64,000 nucleotides of DNA. Source: Diploptera punctata. Lineage: Eukaryota; Arthropoda; Insecta; Blattodea; Blaberidae. Below, in pieces: positions 10,501-21,171 of the stretch. The notes under the pieces are model-generated. The model was not told where the DNA came from. It saw only the letters and a list, made by a program, of their open reading frames with translations, and did not search any database. The position numbers were made by a program, and so were the translations under genes. Position 1 is the stretch's first letter; every line of letters begins with the position of its first letter. Where the stretch lies: positions 1,922,001 to 1,986,000 of the forward strand of contig JASPKZ010002332.1 of NCBI GenBank assembly GCA_030220185.1, written 5' to 3'.

Positions 10501-11173
10501 AACTGAAATGACTGTTACATCAATAATAATGATGTGTTGGTGATGTTTGAGAACATTTATTGAATTGCCTAAGAAACTGTTCTAATTGAGCCAGAAGGTC
10601 ACTCATATTGCACATATTAGAGAGCTGCTAGGTATCAGGTTTATAAGAATAGAGAGTGCATGTATTGCAAAAATTGAAAGAACCAGATGTGAATTTGTGT
10701 GTGGAATACATGTGGAAGATATTTTCAACATTAACTCTGAGAAATATGTAACAATTATCTTGTTATTCAGAACAGTTTGAACATGTTTGCTATTAAAGAA
10801 ATGGAATTGATTATTTACACCTCATCTCATATTTTGCTCATCAGTTTTTGTCTGAGGGGATGTCAAAACATTTTTTGAAACATTTTCAGGTTGGATAGCA
10901 AAATAGAAGGTAATACGTAAATAACCAATTCATATTGTTACTTTCTATAAATTTTCTGATTAATATTTACTATTATTGAATCAGAAGTTATAACTCTTTA
11001 AAAATTTAAAGGTTTATATAGATAAATCTGTATGTAGAGCATAAATTGTACATGTAAATAAGGACAATATATATTTTATCTATTGAGTTTTATTTTTAAA
11101 TATAATATTACCCCAAATTAGGATTAGAAGAGTTTAAATCAATTTGAAAATGATTATCATATTTTGTTTACAG

Positions 11174-11263
11174 GATGTGCTACTTTGACGTATGTACAAG
11201 GAGATAACATGATGATTACCATGAGTTTTGGAAATAGAGTTTTACACAACACTACAATTACTG
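11174..11263 (+). CDS. DUF4773 domain protein, middle exon
   Basis: A 90 bp exon bounded by TTTGTTTACAG and GTAAGT. It encodes CATLTYVQGDNMMITMSF and NRVLHNTTITG. The phase fits both neighbours: GA at the start completes the Gly split from 2915, and the final G is completed by GT at 17137 to give Gly. The CATLTY and MSFxxR segments match what I recall of the middle of DUF4773 domains. The exon is translated open throughout, in contrast to the surrounding mobile debris. Confidence 0.85.
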
Positions 11264-11821
11264 GTAAGTTAAATATCTCTTCAAATAATTTACTGGTATT
11301 ATATAATAAAGATATCTATATATTGAAGATTCCCGGCTACCCTACATCATAGAAATTTTTCTTTGAGTTATGGTGTCTATAACAGGATTCATTCAACCTC
11401 ATAAGAACCAAGACACAAAATAAATAACAGTAATGGGTTGTGATAATAATACCAGCCCAAGTTACTTTTCATGTTCCTCAATATTGAGATAAATTTCTGG
11501 ATTTCTTTGTGAAGTTATATGTTGTATTGATTTTGATGCTTTGGTTCTGTATACTCCAGATGGATGGGTGTTATTGTGATCTAATTTCATTTTATTAATT
11601 TAGTAAGATCATGTATTGGGTATAGAAGGGAAATGAGTAGGCCTATATATATGTCTGTTTTTTGTAGATATAAGGGATGGTGACAAAAGGAAGTTTATGT
11701 TTGCCTTACTTTTAAAAATCTATAACATGCCTCTAGGCTTAATGTCCCCATCAAAAAACAGTATGGTACAATATTTTTCTCATACAATTATCCACGTTTT
11801 ATATATTAAATTTGAGAATTT

Positions 11822-11977
11822 TTAACATTATGAGGTTCAAATTCATAAGAATTAAATTAATCGTGATTATTTCATACCTCATACTTCTATATTTCTTTAA
11901 ATACAGCACTGCAGTATTTAAAGAAATATAGAAGTATGAGGTATGAAATAATCACGATTAATTTAATTCTTATGAAT
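11822..11977. mobile_element. Palindromic Penelope-like element end, copy P3
   Basis: Near-perfect inverted repeat with arms of about 70 bp meeting at CAGCACTGCAG (11906-11916). The shared ATACCTCATACTTC / GAAGTATGAGGTAT boundary is present and the left side carries a reduced tag (TATGAGGTT). No hammerhead core remains, so only the outer part of the element was duplicated. Confidence 0.7.
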
Positions 11978-12294
11978 TATCCATGTACTTGATGTGCCTA
12001 ATTTAGTGATTTTAAACTAAATCGCCGTTGATAGTTTGAGATAAAAGAAACCCAATAAGGATTACAATTAGATCTGCAGATTAATTGGCAGACACTATAG
12101 CATCTGAGCTAACATAGTCATTGCTTGGGAAATCTAAAAACATGATACTAACAGATTGTAATGATAGTGTGGTGTATTAAAAATTGTAGCATACTTTTGT
12201 TAACACATTGGTGACCAACAACTGTGCATTCCACCCACCCCTGCTAGACCGGACATTTCTGTCAGTGGGGTGGACTTTTAAATTTTAAACCGCG

Positions 12295-14260
12295 CTAGCA
12301 CAGTGTGGTTTCTGCATCAATATAGTTACAGTCAATTACAATAATACGTAAGTAATTCTTTATTACTGTTCTCACCAGACTTTCTAGTAGAAACTGAGGA
12401 TTGGAAACATTCTCCTTTATGTAAAGGCACAGTGCAAAAGGGAGCATATGTAGTGAGTTTCTTTTCTTGTGTTCACTGCAAATGCGGCAAGTTTTGGAGG
12501 GGTATTTTTTCTTTCCAGTCACAATTGGTGTTAATTTATGTTCCTTCATGTCTCCTGACAGCATATCTGGTGGGTCATGACCTGGTGTCCAAGAAGTGGT
12601 TCCCTTTTCTCTATGTCTTTCTTCCTGTTACGCCAGGCGTCGGTTAAGCCCCAGCGTATTGATGGCGTGGAGACCACTATTGTTTAGGTGGTCTTTGGCC
12701 CGAGCGGTTGGCCTTGGGTTTGGAGGAAGAGTTCTACAATTAAACATGTTAAAACACAGTAAACGAAAAATTAACATAATTTATTAAAATAAATTCAACC
12801 ATAAAGAGATATTGAAACAATAACATATAAAACAATTTATTTAAAACAGCTGAAATCGCCACATTGTCAAACGTCAAAATATTCAAAAATATTAAAGTGC
12901 TAAAATTCAGAGAGAGAGAAACAATCATTTTAAAATATTCAACTTTGTTCGTTATTTAAAGTTCCTAGGACCACTTGGTCCCATATTTAATTCTAAGTCT
13001 TAAAATGACCAAAGAATGATAAAAAGTGGAGTCATATTACCAATGTAGACGCCACCGTCCCGCTGGGGGACCGCAATCGGTCCCGTTGCTGTTCTGCCTT
13101 TTCCACTCAAAAATCCCGGCTTTTATATGATTATCTTTACCTTTCACCATCCCCTAAAGCTAATGGAAGCCCTATTTCTTGCCCCATCTGTAGTAATATT
13201 CCTAGTATGTTCATGGCCAAGTTATATAAGGTGTTTTTAACTTCTTCCCTAATGTGTTTGGGTTATATAAGGTTTCGTAAGAATTTCCTATTTGGTTGAA
13301 ACTAATAAGTTGTTTTTGATATTATATAAGATTTCGTAAGTGTGACTTCATTGTTTGACAAATATATTGATGTGAAAAGTTATTTTATATGAATTTTTTC
13401 CTTAGTTTTTTTATCTATAAACACTTATGTATATTTGGATTGAGATTTCAATCCGCATTTAAAGGGTGAATATTTATGCCCTATTTTTTGGTATAATACA
13501 CATGTATATGCGTCTATCCTTTATCGGCTTTTTATAGTATTTTATTATTATTGCAGTTAGGCCCTAGTGTTGTATAACACTTCCTCTTCCCTGTCATCTG
13601 TTCCTAATTTCACGACTGCCAAACAAGAGGCTATTTCAAGCAAAACATTTCTGTTTGACATTTTGTTGTAAGGATTTTGAAATTTATAGACCCTGAAAGC
13701 ATTAAAGAGTGCACAATTCAGAAGCCACAGTACAACTTTCTTGCTCCATTTCACTGTTTTTCTAAGGTGAAACGAGAGTGGCATTTGTGATAGGTACTGG
13801 TCAGCCCTGTCTATGTCATTCACATACTCATTATATTGAAGTATTCAATAGGGCATTTTTGCAACTTTACCCCTCCCCTCCCACTCTCGTGTTGCCTGAT
13901 GCAATGTGCTAACAATTCTTACGTCTCTTTTTATCTTTCCATGTTTAAAGCAAAACTTCCCCCTTACTACAAAATACACTTTCTCCTGGTTTGAGTTTAT
14001 TTCCTGCTTCCACAAATGATTTTTGAAGCCCCCTGTTATTCCATATTGTTCCACAAACTCTCGTCTTTCTTTCGAGCAAATTTTCAGCTATAGCCACACT
14101 ATTATAATAATTATCCTGGTAGACATGGTGCCACAGATATAAATTCGGCTCCAGAATGCAAAATAGTGTTTCTTCTAATTTTTTCCCCTCTGCAACATAT
14201 ATTGACAGGTTACATAGGCCTATGTATCCGGTAATCGCCTAACTACCTGCACTAAAATTC
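12295..14260 (-). pseudogene. piggyBac transposase remnant
   Basis: Reading from high to low coordinates, the pieces appear in family order. About 14230-14060: EGKKLEETLFCILEPNLYLW, then HHVYQDNYYNSVAIAENLLE and GTIWNNRGL, where the aspartate before NYYNS is the expected catalytic-core position. At 13845-14054 a frameshifted continuation follows. At 13557-13823 comes NDIDRADQYLSQMPLSFHL with RKTVKWSKKVVLWLLN. At 12295-12640 comes TSWTPGHDPPDMLSGDMKEH, then a C-terminal zinc-finger start CRICSEHKKR. The N-terminal region is missing, at least two frameshifts are present, and an insert separates the last two pieces. It cannot encode active enzyme. Confidence 0.82.
12640..13556. other. Unidentified insert inside the piggyBac transposase
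   Basis: About 0.9 kb between the core and zinc-finger parts of the transposase. It has GC-rich islands at 12642-12735 (containing GCCCGAGCGGTTGG, tRNA-like) and 13050-13130, and several copies of TTATATAAG-type sequence around 13220-13340. No coding capacity. It could be a solo LTR or SINE composite; I cannot place its ends exactly. Confidence 0.35.
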
Positions 14261-15540
14261 CATATTTCACCAGCTGTCTGTCTTGAAACTGTAAACTAGT
14301 CTTTCTATAAAGATGGAAATTTCATTAAAGTGAAGAGAGGGGTACAAAAACAAACTAAAATTTATTTCACAATGAGAAAAAACAAAATCGCATACCTCCT
14401 TCAAAAGCGAAGAGGCAGGAAAACCATACAAAATGTAAAAACAGAAATCTCTGTGGCTGGTCGTCTAGCACTGGACATTTAAATACGGAGATCTCCATGG
14501 CCCATCACCAATGTGTTAAGAATGGTGTAATTAATCAAATGAACAAACTCTGTATCAGATACATGGCAGGATTTTCCAACTGCTAGTATTTAACACAATT
14601 GATAAATTTAGCATGCTATATAACACATCGTTAAAAGTAGTACATGTGGATGTTAAAAATGTAACAATTTTTTAAACCTTATTACTCATTGGTGAAATTA
14701 ATGTTTGCCACAATATCAGGCTCCCAGAATAATTTGTAGATTTCTTTATTTTTAAAACTCTCTATTTGCTTTGATCCAAATATAAATAAATAAAATCTTG
14801 CACTAATATGCTTCAGAATGTTTTCTTATATATTTTCAGATCCATAATTTAAAATTTAATATTGATTTAAATGTGTAGTTTAGATTTATGACAAATTAAT
14901 TTAACAGTACTTTTAAAATATGTTTAATAGAGAATAATAATAACTATTTGCCTGCAGAATTCTGGCATCAATTTCCATATTTGTGCCATTTCCATTAATG
15001 AATCAAGATAATTGAATGTACCGGTATTAATAGTGGTACTGCAATGTTCCAACTCAAAGAAATTGATGTCAGCATTAGGCCTCTAGTTACATGATAAAAC
15101 AAGTTGTTTGGTTTTTTCTGGATATATGCAAGCCTGTTCTTTTCATTTCAATAAATTGCTGCAATTAAAACTATGTAATTTACATATGCCAAATTGCCTA
15201 ACTCTGTCTCTTGGAGTAAATAATTTCAAAATATTAGAACAATACAAATTACGGGATTTCTCATTGTGAGTCTTGCTTCATTCTCCATTCTAATTCCTTA
15301 TTGGAGTGTACATACACATTATAATCCTATTTTCTAATATTTTTAGTTTGTTTTCTTTTCTTATTGCAAGTAAGTATGTTTCCTATGGATATTTTCTAGA
15401 CATTAAAATATAAGAAATAAGTCCTGTGCGTACTTATTGACAATAATTGATATTTTCTTCTTAAATTTAATTTCTTAATAAGCAAATTGTGGATGTAGAG
15501 TGTATTTTGTAAGTATGATAACATGGATTCAATAGTATTT

Positions 15541-15903
15541 TTTTTTTCGGACATTTCTGATGTACTCTCCTGGCATTGGCATAATTGTAACCCACTTCTG
15601 AGGTTGGGACACCTGTAAGGTGGGGTTAAATTGTCCCAATGATATGATGGGTGATATTGTGGTGTGCCAGGAGAGTCCTTAATCCTAAGCTTTAATGTAA
15701 GATGAATAGGAATGATGATGATTGCGATGACCGTATGATGTTCGGGGACCGTTTGGGCCTTAAAGTTTCCTGACATTTGTCTTACAGGTGAGAAAGAATC
15801 CCAATAAAAACCTCACTCAGGAAACTGTCCTGACCGGGGATCGAACCCGGGCCTGCTGCACGACAAGGCAGCATACTACCTCGAGACCTCAGTGGTGGAC
15901 TGG
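15541..15903 (-). mobile_element. tRNA-derived SINE C, copy 1
   Basis: The tRNA-like head is at the right end on the minus strand: a B-box GGTTCGATCCC (complement of GGGATCGAACC, 15838-15848) and GTCCACCACTGAGGTCTCGA. The body shares GGACCGTTTGGGCCTTAAAG and GCGCCAGGAGAGTCC-like blocks with copies at 28139, 38650 and 58082. A T-rich run lies at the left end. Confidence 0.75.
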
Positions 15904-15984
15904 ATTCAATAGAAATTTTTATCTTAATAAATGAGTTGGAGAAAATGTTTTAACATCTCACCTCACAAAGTTGCGTGTCTTCAC

Positions 15985-16024
15985 AATACCGGTTTCAAAA
16001 GTATTGTATTACTTCCATCTTCAG
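15985..16024 (-). ncRNA. Hammerhead ribozyme-like core (left arm of P4)
   Basis: Minus strand order: CTGAAGA (16024-16018), stem II GGAAGT with ACTTTT, GAAA (15996-15993), then the palindromic stem III ACCGGT (15993-15988) and A at the cleavage position. The conserved CUGANGA and GAAA of the hammerhead are both intact. A six-base palindromic stem III fits the dimeric hammerheads known from Penelope-like elements. Activity is inferred, not shown. Confidence 0.6.
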
Positions 16025-16054
16025 TCAAATTTCAACTCATTTGACTGAATTTGA

Positions 16055-16092
16055 CTGAAGATGGAAGTAATACTATACTTTTGAAACTGGTA
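16055..16092 (+). ncRNA. Hammerhead ribozyme-like core (right arm of P4)
   Basis: CTGAAGA at 16055-16061, stem II GGAAGT (16063-16068) with ACTTTT (16077-16082), GAAA at 16083-16086, stem III ACTGGT (16086-16091; one G-T pair in a dimer), then A. It is the inverted partner of the core at 15985-16024. Confidence 0.58.
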
Positions 16093-16294
16093 TCATGAAG
16101 ACACACAACTTTGTGAGGTGAGATGTTAAAACATTTTCTCCAATTCATTTATCAATGTAAATACCTCATAGTGTTTCCTCCCACTGTAATTTTAATTAAA
16201 TTTTTATCTGTCTATAATAAACTACTATAATTATTTTGAGATGTGGTATGGATTCAATCCACTCTGTATTTTCATCTATCTATAATAAACTACT

Positions 16295-16608
16295 GTCCTG
16301 CGCCTTAGCCAAGTGATTTAAGGCATGATCCCTTGCTGCAGAGCTACAGGACCTGCGCTAGTTCAAGTTCACATACATGGGGGAAGAAATTTTGTCATGA
16401 AATTTCTGCCAGTATGGGACCGGTGACCACCCACAATGAGTAGTGGCTCCAGGTTGAGAAAACCAGCTATAACGGTTGGGGGACCCGATATGCTGACCAC
16501 ATGTCATCCCTATGCTGGCTGGATGATTGTCTACCTCTGTAATTAACACATATGTACATAAGACCAGCAGCTGGTAGTCCAAGGGATTTCTACCCTGGAG
16601 TTGGAGTT
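16295..16608 (+). mobile_element. tRNA-derived SINE A, copy 1
   Basis: Head with A-box-like TTAGCCAAGTGATTTAAGGC and B-box-like AGTTCAAGTTC, matching a tRNA-Ser/Leu-type ancestor seen better at 36052 and 59111. The body shares ATTTCTGCCAGTATGGGACC and AGCTATAACGG with the other copies. Diverged. Confidence 0.75.
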
Positions 16609-16939
16609 ATAATAAACTACCATACATTATTTTAAGATGTAGTAAATGAATTCATATATCATACATTTTGTTTATTTCATATCTATCTACACTAAAATGA
16701 TTTTATTTTGTTCAATTATGCTACTTCGTTTTTAAACTTTGATACAAAAATAAAATACCAATATAAATTTCATTAACCTTTGAACTATATTACAAAATTT
16801 AAAACCAAAAATATCAATGATATTTTTGTGGACAAAGTTAACATATTAATTAATATGTAGCAAAAATATAAAAGTGAAATTCATAATCTAAATGTAGGGA
16901 ATTTTCCAGATCTATTCAAGAATTCATACATGAGCAGTG

Positions 16940-16945
<6 letters not shown>

Positions 16946-17006
<61 letters not shown>
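16946..17006. repeat. (TG)n then (TA)n microsatellite
   Basis: Dinucleotide tracts about 130 bp upstream of the last DUF4773 exon. No other structure. Confidence 0.9.
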
Positions 17007-17011
<5 letters not shown>

Positions 17012-17136
17012 TGCAGTTTTATTAATAAAATTTAAAATTTAATTTTCTCACAACTTCTCATTTTTCATAAAATCATAAGCTTTTGGATTCTGAGTAATTT
17101 TTTGTAATAATAATATTATGTTATTTTAATATGCAG

Positions 17137-17463
17137 GTAAAAAGCCTAAGCCAGTATGTATGCCTCTTCCTGGTGGAATTTCAAAATTTTGTGGCCGTGT
17201 ATATGGCATCTCTCGTGAAGGAGAGAAATTCAAAGCTTGCCTTGGGCTGGAATTGAGAGCATTAGATGATCTGGAAGCTGCCCTTAGAGTTTCCTGCTTT
17301 AAGTTTGGTCCTCAGGGAGTAAACCTGGAACCGGCACCTCCTGTACCTTCAGATGTACAAGATGATGAGAAAGATGAAGATGATGATGATGATGACGATG
17401 ACTATGGAATTGGTGATGATGATGATGATGATGAAGACGATGACGATGATGATGATTTTGGAC

Positions 17464-17494
<31 letters not shown>

Positions 17495-18500
17495 TGATGC
17501 TTCTGGAAATGTTGTTTCTCCTGACTATGGTGGTTTTAGTGTTTTTGGAGATGACTTTTTGGGTGGTCTTTTTGGCGATACTAATAAGAAGAAAAAAACT
17601 CCTTCTAAAACAAAACCAAAGCCTGCACTTAAGCCATTGCGAGCAACTACTGAAAAACCTGTTTCTACAACAATTCAACCTACAAAAGAGCAAGTAAAAC
17701 CATCTACAAAACCAGCAACTTCAACTAGACCTATCAGAACAACAGTGAGGCCAATAAGAAGACCATCCACTACATCCACTACCAGAAGGCCCCTACCAAG
17801 CAGATTTACAAGGCCAACAAAAACTACAACAACAACCAGTACTACTACTACTACCACCACCACTACAACAACTCCTGCTCCAGAAATTAAACTTCCAGAG
17901 ACATTTGTCACAGTTATAAATGATGAAGAGCCTATTACATCAACATCAATCACTTTCACAGTCATGGATGAAAATGAAACAGTTCCACCAGACACATTGT
18001 ATGAAGACAATATGGTATCTGATGGAGATGAAAAATTAGGTCAAACTGATGAACAAATGGAAGAAACAACTGAAAATGTAGAAGAAACTGTTGATGAAGC
18101 AAGTACTGAAGTTAATTCTGAGGAAGATATAAAAAATGACAATGTACAGGGATCAAATGAAAAAAATGATGAAGATGATGAAGACGATGATGAGGATGAT
18201 GATGATGATGACGACAATGATGAAGATGACGATGATGAAGATGAAGATGATGAAGATTCTACAAATGTTAATGCAACAGCTACTCCAAATGAAAATGAAG
18301 AACCCTCAGCTAATAAAAGTGAGAAAAAGAAAGATGATGACGACGATGATGATGACGATATTCTAAATCTAGAATTGGATGATGATGATGATGATGAGGA
18401 GGAGGAGGAGGATGATGAAGATGATAATAAAACTAGAAGTATTCATAACACTGTTGTACCACTTCGTAGTGGTCGGACACACAGACGGATGAGAATTTAG
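17137..18500 (+). CDS. DUF4773 domain protein, terminal exon with acidic and Thr-rich tail
   Basis: The exon begins after TATGCAG and encodes KKPKPVC, then PLPGGISKFCGRVYGI and ACLGLELRALDDLEAALRV, completing the DUF4773 domain. Counting from the Met at 17160, cysteines fall at residues 11, 27 and 46. Beyond residue 60 the protein is low complexity: a D/E block (about 67-112), a basic K-rich patch (143-160), a T/P-rich mucin-like linker (165-240) with a run of Thr, and two more D/E blocks (about 335-365 and 395-425), ending in a basic RTHRRMRI. The visible product is 526 residues. Function of the domain is unknown; the family is secreted, and the Thr-rich linker suggests O-glycosylation. Antisense and shifted ORFs over the GAT repeats are artefacts. 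Confidence 0.92.
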
Positions 18501-18880
18501 TATTTTTTTATAAATGAAGAGAAATGTTTTTTTCTGTGCCAGATCTTATACATCCAAAGACTTTACAAATATTTATTTATTTATTGTTAATTTATTTCAT
18601 TGTAACATTATTTATTAATAATGATTTATAAATTATTGTGTTTAAATGTTTAATAAAAATTGTGGTATTTTGTCTTTACAAAAGGATGAGAAGAATTGAC
18701 TGTATATTGTTTCTTTACTCACATGAGTAAATTTATTTGCATCACTGTTAATTTGTACATAAATACTCATTGTCATTGTCTTAACTGTTTCCATTACCAA
18801 AGATCCATTTTACTGATGTGAAGTTCAAGAACATTGTAATATCTATAAAGTTTAAAAATGATCATTAGAAAATAAAGTTT
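18501..18880 (+). promoter_or_regulatory. 3' UTR with two polyadenylation signals
   Basis: AATAAA at 18652-18657 and again at 18871-18876, the first 150 bp after the stop codon. Both are properly placed for the DUF4773 mRNA, suggesting alternative 3' ends. Confidence 0.7.
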
Positions 18881-19235
18881 TATACCAAAAATTGAGTTAA
18901 AAATTTTACTTCTCATAATAACTATATTTTATTACCTGTATTTTAACCATATTCTGTGATCTGGACCTGTTACCCGGACAGATTGTCCCAAGCAGTGGTG
19001 AGGTGCAGATTTTTAATCACTCTTTCATCTCGAGACTGGTTCTAGGGCTTTCTCAGCCTTATATAAAATCAGTACCAAATATTTTCCTGGAGCGTAGAAC
19101 TAACCATTCTCCTCTGTCTCATGCTTTTGGCTAATAATCTTCAACCCTTAGATCCATGATCCCATTGGGCTTCATGGCCTGTTAATGGGACACCTTACCT
19201 TCCTTTATCTAGTAGTAACTCATGGCTTGTACAAA
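18881..19235. other. Intergenic, nothing recognised
   Basis: AT-rich at first, then moderately GC-balanced (18950-19200) without coding or obvious repeat ends. Possibly an old transposon relic. Confidence 0.4.
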
Positions 19236-19400
19236 TTTATGTTCACAAAATATTAAGACCAGGGAAACCTAGGGAACAGTGGATGGATGAAGTGAGCAGA
19301 GACCTCAAAGAAGAAGATGCTGAGGATAGAAATCTGTGGCAGAGCAAAATACATTTGGGCTGAAGGATAACTACTGTAATGTAGAGAAAATCCTTAATAA
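19236..19400 (+). pseudogene. LINE 3' terminal fragment
   Basis: Encodes RPGKPREQWMDEVSRDLKEE and DAEDRNLWQSK before a stop and an A-rich tail near 19400. The WMDEV and NLW motifs are the extreme C-terminus of endonuclease/RT LINEs. A 5'-truncated insertion is likely. Confidence 0.65.
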
Positions 19401-20170
19401 AAAAAAATATTAAGACAAAAAGACAAAAAAAGTGCTGGAAGAGCATTGCTTAGTTCCATTTATGTATGTGTTTTCTAAAGCTCTTTTCATGCTTACTGCA
19501 TCAGAATTTACACTATCCATATCAAATTTACTTGAAAATGTATTATTTTATTGTTAGTTAGTCCAAAATTAATATTTTAAAAAATGTTTATCATCAGATT
19601 CTTACCAAACAGCAAAAATATTAGTCACAGAGCCAAGCGCATTAGAGGCTGAAATGGCGATAGAAAATTGAAAGATGAATAAAGCATGAGGTTAAGATGG
19701 GATCCCAACAGAACTTATAAAATCGGGGGGGGGGGGAAATATTTTTAGGACAAGATACATAGGTTCTTAGTATGATTTGGGAAAAAAGAGGCATTTCCAA
19801 ATGATTGCTAGTAATTGATTATAGTTCTAATCTACAAGATGGGCGATAGAACTGATTCCAATAACTATAGGGGCATCTCATTACTTTCAACTTTTTACAA
19901 AATTCTAACAAATATGTTAGTATCCAGGACTTACTTCCTATATTGATGATGTAATGTATCATTAATGTGGATTTAGAAGAAATAGGTCTACAACAGATCA
20001 GATTTATAGTATATGACAGATTTTCGAAAAGAAATGGGAATATAATGGCACTGCACGTCAACTATATGTAGATTTCAAAAAGGCATACGATTTAATTAAG
20101 AGAGAGAAGTTATAGAGTATCCTGCTAGATTTTGGAATTCCTAAAAAGTTAGTTATACTTATTTAAATGT

Positions 20171-20281
20171 TAATTAAGGTAGAATTTTTATCACTCACCT
20201 CATATTGAACAATATGAGGTGAGTAATAAAAATTCTACCTTAATGAATATACCTCATAGTGAGAATTCCTAAAATAAGTAG
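20171..20281. mobile_element. Palindromic Penelope-like element end, copy P5, inside a LINE
   Basis: Only 111 bp: arms from AAGGTAGAATTTTTATCACT meet at CATATTGAACAATATG, followed by the tag CCTCATAGTGAGAATTCC. A 12 bp duplication TTATTTAAATGT flanks it exactly (20159-20170 and 20282-20293). It is the shortest palindrome and shows that very little sequence suffices to be integrated in this form. Its arms match those of P6 at 30701. Confidence 0.85.
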
Positions 20282-20773
20282 TTATTTAAATGTGTCTAAA
20301 TGGCACAAAGAGTAGGGTGCAGTTACGCAAACAGTTTTCAGGTACTTTTGAAATTAAGCAAGGCGATGCAATATCTCCTCTACTATTCAATTTTGTTCTA
20401 CACTATGCTATCAAATCTTTAGACTTTAAAGAAGGCGCACAACTCAATGGTATTAATAAGCTTATACTAATAAGTATAGGCTGATGATGCAGTATTATAA
20501 GGCGATGGCAAGGATATGCTGAAGTCCAACATGAACATTCTATTGAGTGACACTAAGGAATTGGGGCTGGAAGTTTAACATCAATAAAACCAAATATATG
20601 GTTACACATAAAAAGTCATTTATAATGGAAATGGACAATTAATGACAAATGAGGGAAATTTTGAAGAAGTGGCTGAATTCAAATACCGAGAAACAATTAT
20701 TACAAACAGGAATGAGACACAAAAAGAAATTAAACATAGGCTAATTCTTGAAATTACTTATTACTTGTCATTA

Positions 20774-21171
20774 GGGAGCCTATGTTCTAAAAGTTAAGAT
20801 TGCAACATAGTATAGTGATCAAATTAATGTAATAAGCTCTTTATATCCAATCAACTAATTTTTTTTTTAAATATAACTTACAAAAACATTTCTTAATAAT
20901 TTTTGTGTGGAATCTAGAATTATTACATTTATATTACACATTTTACTTTTAAATTAAAAAGAAATGGTGTTCTATTTATATTATTTATTTTTTAATTTAA
21001 AAGTAAGACGTAGAATACACATGTAATATTGCTAGACCCCACACAAAAATTATTGAGAAACAGTTTTGTAAGTTATATTATTAAAAAAAATGAGTTGATT
21101 GGATATAATGACTAATTAAATCACTATACTATGTTGCAATCTTAACTTTTAGAACATAAAAATCCGCTCCC
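20774..21171. mobile_element. Hairpin MITE, 398 bp, inside the LINE
   Basis: Inverted ends begin GGGAGC and share ATGTTCTAAAAGTTAAGATT and CAACATAGTATAGTGAT; inner parts are also imperfectly palindromic. TA stands on both sides (20772-20773, 21172-21173), which suggests Tc1/mariner-type insertion. LINE coding resumes after it (YYALKELLSSKL). A solo end of the same MITE is at 55880-55934. Confidence 0.72.

Larger units (their letters stand above)
2916..11173 (+). other. Intron 1 of the DUF4773 gene, filled with mobile DNA
   Basis: An 8,258 bp intron with canonical GTGAGT donor and TTTGTTTACAG acceptor. It contains LINE pieces, two copies of a Jockey-derived element, two hairpin transposons, and a tRNA-derived tandem array with an inverted copy. 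Each is listed separately. Confidence 0.75.
12204..14515 (-). mobile_element. piggyBac transposon, defective, TTAA flanked
   Basis: TTAA stands at 12200-12203 and 14516-14519, directly outside the inverted ends CACATTGGTGA / TCACCAATGTG. TTAA targeting is diagnostic of piggyBac. The interior carries pieces of a DDE_Tnp_1_7-type transposase on the minus strand, and a foreign segment of about 0.9 kb. Length is 2,312 bp. Confidence 0.88.
15925..16197. mobile_element. Palindromic Penelope-like element, copy P4, with hammerhead cores
   Basis: Arms at about 15926-16030 and 16047-16151 are inverted copies; the tag CCTCATAGTGTTTCCTCC follows on the right. A 12 bp duplication, AAATTTTTATCT, flanks it (15913-15924 and 16198-16209). 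The palindrome therefore integrated as one unit. Each arm holds a hammerhead-like core, one per strand. It lies in intron 2 of the DUF4773 gene, where the transcript could form a hairpin of about 100 bp. Confidence 0.85.
11264..17136 (+). other. Intron 2 of the DUF4773 gene
   Basis: A 5,873 bp intron (GTAAGT donor, TTTTAATATGCAG acceptor) that contains a palindromic P3, a piggyBac element, one SINE C, a palindromic P4 with hammerhead-like cores, a SINE A, and a (TG)n(TA)n tract just before the acceptor. The remainder (11264-11820, 11980-12200, 14520-15540, 16610-16940) shows nothing recognisable. Confidence 0.75.

Noticed and set aside
11822..11977. A bidirectional terminator or microRNA hairpin
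   Set aside because: The hairpin shares boundary motifs with the palindromic element family, and its arms are far longer than a microRNA precursor.
17349..18366. Several long ORFs on both strands over the last DUF4773 exon (Met/Asp, Ile, Val-rich)
   Set aside because: They are other frames of GAT/GAC and ACT/ACA codon repeats; only the frame joined in phase to the two upstream exons carries the conserved domain.
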